Shown: one piece after another, positions 4,942 through 8,377 of the stretch | How positions within the stretch are numbered: position 1 is the first letter of the stretch | How the letters are laid out: each line of letters begins with the position of its first letter | NCBI GenBank assembly: GCA_900771165.1 | Contig: CAAGMX010000569.1 | Span: 1-8,377, forward strand | Reading direction: 5' to 3' | Source of the DNA: Victivallales bacterium | Lineage (GTDB): Bacteria > Verrucomicrobiota > Lentisphaeria > Oligosphaerales > Oligosphaeraceae | Length of the DNA: 8,377 nt | Position numbers and translations under genes: made by a program | The notes under the pieces: generated by a model | Seen by the model: only the letters and a program-made list of their open reading frames with translations | Databases searched by the model: none | Told to the model about the DNA's origin: nothing

Positions 4942-7296
4942 TCACGCTTTTTGCTGCTTCTGTTGTTCCGCTTGTTGCACCTGGGCCTGATCCGACAGGG
5001 AGACCCCTCCCTCCGACACCTGGCCATTGTCCAGAGGATCTGCCACTCGCTTCTTGAGATCCTGGAACATCTTCCACAACCCCGTGACGCCGCCGATGGT
5101 GAACCACACCGTGGTGACGCAGCCAATGGCAATCTGCACCAGCACCTGCCGAATCCAGAAGTAATTCCCCCACCAAGACTCCGGCCAACGGGAGAGGCCG
5201 TTCCAGAGGACCACCCCCACAAACATCAGGCCGAAGGAATAGACAATCCCGTAGAAGAAGGTGGACCAGGCGAGAATCCGGTCGCCCCGGGTGTATTCCG
5301 GCGTGATGCCCAGGAAACGTTTCCAGAGGGTCCTCCAGGACCAATCGGATTCCAGGGTCTTGCCGGGATCGTCGCAGTAGATTCCCCGATGGAGCAGGCG
5401 GTCCAGGTTGAAGGGCTTGCGATAGGTCAGCAAAGAGATTCCCAGATAGGCGGTCCAGGAGAGAATCATGGAGATCAGAGTGAACTCGATGGCATTGATG
5501 GGGCAGGCCACATCATTCATCCGCCAGACCACAAAGGGATGGAGCGGGGCGGAAAGGGTTTCCAGGACTTTGGCGGTTCCTTCCACCAGATTGTGCCGTA
5601 GCAGGAAGGGGTAGACGACATTGGCCCAGGAGTTTCGGAGGAAAATGCTTCCCAGGGTGGAGCCTGCGCCCACGAAGAGGGAGGCGTAGGCGCCGGCCGT
5701 GGTTCCGAACTTGAAGTAGAAGCCGCCGATCATGATGGGGGAGGCGCCGGCATTCCACAATCCCGCCATGATCATGAGGAACATGCGAAGATATTCCATT
5801 TGCGCCAGAAAAAGGGAGCCCGCCACAAAGGCGGCCCCCACAAAGAGCACGGCACCCCGCAGACACCAAAGATGAGCCCTGGGAGACAAAACCCTGCGGC
5901 AAAGGGGAATCACCAGATCCTGGACAATGCCCACGGCGGAATTGAAGATCCGGCTGTCATCCGTGGAGAGCATCAACATGAACATCAACAGGCCGATGAG
6001 CCCCAGCAGGGAGGCAGGAAAGATCCTCCCCATCACCGCCGGTCCCAGCATCTGACTGTAAAAGGACTGGAATTTCGCAAAGGTCTTCTTCGCCTCCCCC
6101 TGGGAACGGATCTTCTCCTCCGGAGACGCTCCCTGGGGCACCATGGCCTCCAATATGCTCTCCTTCACCCCATCGAGATAATGCTGATCCGGATTGTTGC
6201 GACGGGAAAAGGAGTTTTCCGGCTCCCTCCGGGAACGCTGAAAATCATGAATCTCCGGCTCGATGCTCTGGGAATAGGCCACCACGGCCTCCCGCACTTC
6301 CGCCTCGGAAATCACCTCCTGGGCCAAACTCGTGCCCAAAGACTGGCGCACTTGGCAGGCCTGTTGGGCATACTGGGGAGCGTTCATGAAAGTCAGGACC
6401 GCCACGCTGATGAGAAGAATGGCCACATTGGTGAAGCCGAAGCGCCATGTCCCCAGAAGATTCCCCATCTTCCCCTCATGGGCGGTCTTCGCCGCCGATC
6501 CCGAGCCAAAGAGCCAGTTCGCCCGGTTCAGCACATTCTGCAAAATGGTCACGAAGATCAGGAAGACATTGAAGTCCCGCAGATCCTGGACATCGTAGGG
6601 ATTCAGAAAGCTTTCTCCCGCCACCCGGTCCTGCATCACCGGAAGAATCTCCCGAGACCAGGAAAAGTTGGCCATGAGGTAGACGGTGAGAATGACAAAG
6701 ATGGGATAGGACATCAGGGCCTGGCAGCAATCGGTGACGATCAAGGCGATTTGCCCTCCCGCCAAAATGACAATGCAGGCCAGGATCACGAAGAAGACCA
6801 ACAGAAGCCAGTAGGTGGGAACCGTCACGCTCCCCAGGGTGACATAGGGAGAAACGCCCAGGAAATAGACGAAGAAGCGGGCCGCCACGGCAGGGCCGAT
6901 GGCGTTGGTGAGAATCTCCGCCGTCACCCGCAGAAGAGAAGCAATGAAACGGAGTCTTCGGCTGTAGCGCATCTCCAGCACCTGCCCCAGGGACAGAGCT
7001 TTGGTCTCCCGGAAGCGGTAGGTGCAGAATCCCACCAGCCCCAAAAAGATGGAGAGAGGCACATAGGAGGATTCCCAGAAGCTGAAGGCAAAGCCCGTGT
7101 TCATGCACTGCTGTATCAGGGCGACCAGGGTGATGACCGACAGCCCCTCCTCCAGGGAGGAGACGGTGATGACGTAACGGCCGCAAACCCGTCCGCAGGC
7201 GACGAAATCCGTCACTCCCCGCACGTAGCGTCTTGTGTGGATGGCCAGGCCCAGGATGAACGCCACGGGCAAGGCAATGATGAGGAACTGTTCCAT
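4942..7296 (-). CDS. Sodium:solute symporter (SSS family) with large internal insertion and C-terminal extension
   Basis: The 784-residue multi-pass protein should import a small solute, probably a sugar or sugar acid, with sodium across the inner membrane. Family landmarks in order: first helix at 4-20, then VTDFVACGRVCGRYV (28-42), equivalent to the dYflAGR stretch; ALSLGQVLEMRYSRRLRFIA (100-119); GPAVAARFFVYFLG (134-147); GGQIALIVTDCCQALM (180-195), matching the GGxxAVxxTDxxQ helix; NRANWLFGSGSAAKTAHEGKMG (257-278), matching the QRxxAAKs region; LSTDDSRIFNSAVGIVQDL (443-461); and FKFGTTAGAYASL (528-540). A hydrophilic segment of about 120 residues (305-425) interrupts the membrane core. 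The C-terminus (about 640-784) adds two more helices and a glutamine-rich tail (QVQQAEQQKQQKA). The ATG at 7294-7296 has no obvious Shine-Dalgarno. It sits 43 bp after the upstream beta-sandwich gene and 34 bp before the esterase gene. The substrate cannot be assigned. Confidence 0.88.
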   Translation of the reverse strand: MEQFLIIALPVAFILGLAIHTRRYVRGVTDFVACGRVCGRYVITVSSLEEGLSVITLVALIQQCMNTGFAFSFWESSYVPLSIFLGLVGFCTYRFRETKALSLGQVLEMRYSRRLRFIASLLRVTAEILTNAIGPAVAARFFVYFLGVSPYVTLGSVTVPTYWLLLVFFVILACIVILAGGQIALIVTDCCQALMSYPIFVILTVYLMANFSWSREILPVMQDRVAGESFLNPYDVQDLRDFNVFLIFVTILQNVLNRANWLFGSGSAAKTAHEGKMGNLLGTWRFGFTNVAILLISVAVLTFMNAPQYAQQACQVRQSLGTSLAQEVISEAEVREAVVAYSQSIEPEIHDFQRSRREPENSFSRRNNPDQHYLDGVKESILEAMVPQGASPEEKIRSQGEAKKTFAKFQSFYSQMLGPAVMGRIFPASLLGLIGLLMFMLMLSTDDSRIFNSAVGIVQDLVIPLCRRVLSPRAHLWCLRGAVLFVGAAFVAGSLFLAQMEYLRMFLMIMAGLWNAGASPIMIGGFYFKFGTTAGAYASLFVGAGSTLGSIFLRNSWANVVYPFLLRHNLVEGTAKVLETLSAPLHPFVVWRMNDVACPINAIEFTLISMILSWTAYLGISLLTYRKPFNLDRLLHRGIYCDDPGKTLESDWSWRTLWKRFLGITPEYTRGDRILAWSTFFYGIVYSFGLMFVGVVLWNGLSRWPESWWGNYFWIRQVLVQIAIGCVTTVWFTIGGVTGLWKMFQDLKKRVADPLDNGQVSEGGVSLSDQAQVQQAEQQKQQKA

Positions 7297-7339
7297 GGAG
7301 GCAAGGAAGAGAGGGCAAGGGGAGAGGATGGGGCAAGCC

Positions 7340-8377
7340 CTAGGGATTCAGGTGGAATTGAAGATTCCGGAGGTAGTAGGTCAGTTCTTGGGCTTCGGTG
7401 GCCATGCCGATGCGAATGAGGGAGCAGGGTTCGTCGCCAGAGATGTAGATGGTAAATCGTTTCCACTGATCCGTCACGCCATGGCAGTGGAAGCGGTTGT
7501 CCCGGGTGCCATTTTGGGCATTTCCCGCCTGGAGCATATGCCATTTCTGGGCATTCACATCGTAGCACGCCGGATCCACCATGATCTCGAAGGAGACCGC
7601 AATCAGATGGGAGGCTTGCTCCTCCGGCGTGAGGGTCAATTCCGGGAAGCTCCAATTGCTGTCCTGGGAGTTGGCCTTGTTCCGGAAATCCGTGTAGACT
7701 TTCAGGGCCTGCTTTTCCTTGTCGTAGGAGAGAGTCTGGCGTCCTGCGCTGTTTTCCCGCCACCGTTCCCGGGTTTTCTCGCTGTCCAAGGTCACCGTGC
7801 GGAGATTTTCCACGAGAACCAGGGGCACGCGGATTTCGCTCAACGGATCCTTGGCATTCATCAGACGGATGGTGAAGGTGCTGGTCTCCCCCGGCACCAG
7901 CTCCAGAACCAATTCCCGTTCGCTGCGGGGAGGCAGGAGGATTTTCTCCGGCAAGGGCTTCTTCAGGGTCACGCCTTCCGGCAAGATGGCCACGGGCTGA
8001 AACTCCTGCTCCTGATCGTCCAGATTGGTCACCTGGAAGACGCATTCCCTGCCCTCCAGGAAATAGGCGAAGGAATTGTAATGGGGTTCCTTGGCCTTCC
8101 AGAAGGCATAGCGGAGAATCACCGGAGAAGCCTTCCGAGGCACCTTCCGGTAGGTCTCCGCCCCCTTCTTCAACGCCATGTTCCGGGTGGAGGAGTTCAG
8201 GGACTCCGGAGACAGCTGGTCCGCCGGGAAGACCCAATAGGCCAGCCCCTCCGGCAAGGGAAGAAATCCCCCTTGGCTCACTAAGGCTTCCCCCGTCAGG
8301 GAAAATCCCTGGCCCGCCGGAAAACGGGAAATCTCCGCCCGGGCCTGAGAGCCCAGGTGGGAATCCTTGCCGGCATA
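7340..8377 (-). CDS. C-terminal part of a large beta-sandwich protein, probably carbohydrate-active
   Basis: The frame is open from the right edge (first codon TAT at 8375-8377) to TAG at 7340-7342, giving 345 visible residues. The GTG at 8279-8281 is an internal valine codon, not the start, because the frame continues upstream for 32 more codons with normal composition. Visible residues 15-70 form a small beta segment (ISRFPAGQGF, LPLPEGLAYWVFPADQL). Residues 85-195 look like an Ig-like or fibronectin-type sandwich (VFQVTNLDDQEQEFQPVAIL, then RSERELVLELVPGETSTFTI). Residues 205-345 look like a jelly-roll of the carbohydrate-binding kind (ELTLTPEEQASHLIAVSFEI, WKRFTIYISGDEPCSLIRIG, ending YYLRNLQFHLNP). 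I know this layout as the C-terminus of long secreted glycan enzymes in Lentisphaerota-like bacteria, but the catalytic part and any signal peptide are off-window. It is the first visible gene of the cluster, 43 bp before the symporter gene. Confidence 0.7.
   Translation of the reverse strand, partial: YAGKDSHLGSQARAEISRFPAGQGFSLTGEALVSQGGFLPLPEGLAYWVFPADQLSPESLNSSTRNMALKKGAETYRKVPRKASPVILRYAFWKAKEPHYNSFAYFLEGRECVFQVTNLDDQEQEFQPVAILPEGVTLKKPLPEKILLPPRSERELVLELVPGETSTFTIRLMNAKDPLSEIRVPLVLVENLRTVTLDSEKTRERWRENSAGRQTLSYDKEKQALKVYTDFRNKANSQDSNWSFPELTLTPEEQASHLIAVSFEIMVDPACYDVNAQKWHMLQAGNAQNGTRDNRFHCHGVTDQWKRFTIYISGDEPCSLIRIGMATEAQELTYYLRNLQFHLNP

Noticed and set aside
3669..5057. Long plus-strand frame (462 codons) opposite the hydrolase and esterase genes
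   Set aside because: The minus-strand esterase has all SGNH catalytic blocks; the plus-strand product is Arg/Gly/Pro-rich and spans two real genes.
5800..7419. Plus-strand frame of 539 codons opposite the symporter
   Set aside because: A His/Gly/Gln-rich complement of hydrophobic codons, as expected opposite a membrane protein; no start signal or family.

Overview
All convincing genes in this window lie on the minus strand, so transcription runs from right to left. GC content is high and the products have homologues across Gram-negative bacteria. My inference is a member of the Verrucomicrobiota/Lentisphaerota (Victivallales-like) or a related PVC lineage. The reason is the combination of a sodium:solute symporter with a large internal insertion, an SGNH esterase of the GxDLY type, and an unassigned glycoside-hydrolase-like protein with a DDDxRL/CxxC signature. 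No rRNA or other definitive marker is present, so this placement is tentative.

Right part (8377 down to 1859): a four-gene directional cluster that looks like a small carbohydrate-utilisation operon. In transcription order it contains (1) the C-terminal 345 residues of a large beta-sandwich, probably carbohydrate-active protein that enters from beyond the window edge; (2) a 784-residue SSS-family sodium:solute symporter; (3) a 356-residue SGNH/GDSL esterase; (4) a 661-residue GH42-like glycoside hydrolase candidate. Gaps are 43 bp, 34 bp and an 8-bp overlap, and a good intrinsic terminator (1774-1810) closes the unit. The esterase and the hydrolase have no signal peptide. The simplest model is that the symporter imports a sugar or glycoside, possibly acylated, which the cytoplasmic esterase and hydrolase then process. 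The substrate cannot be read from the sequence.

Middle (about 1055-1770): an island without an intact gene. It holds a fragment of an IS4-superfamily transposase that retains the YREK motif. Immediately after that motif it is fused to a roughly 135-bp block of G/C-run hairpins that looks like an interspersed repeat. A possible but doubtful 32-codon plus-strand ORF with a Shine-Dalgarno-like sequence starts at 1083.

Left part (1054 down to 1): a membrane-anchored AsmA-like protein with a charged Lys/Glu linker and a C-terminal 11-residue amphipathic repeat, followed after 63 bp by the first 38 codons of the ribosome-binding ATPase YchF, which runs off the left edge.
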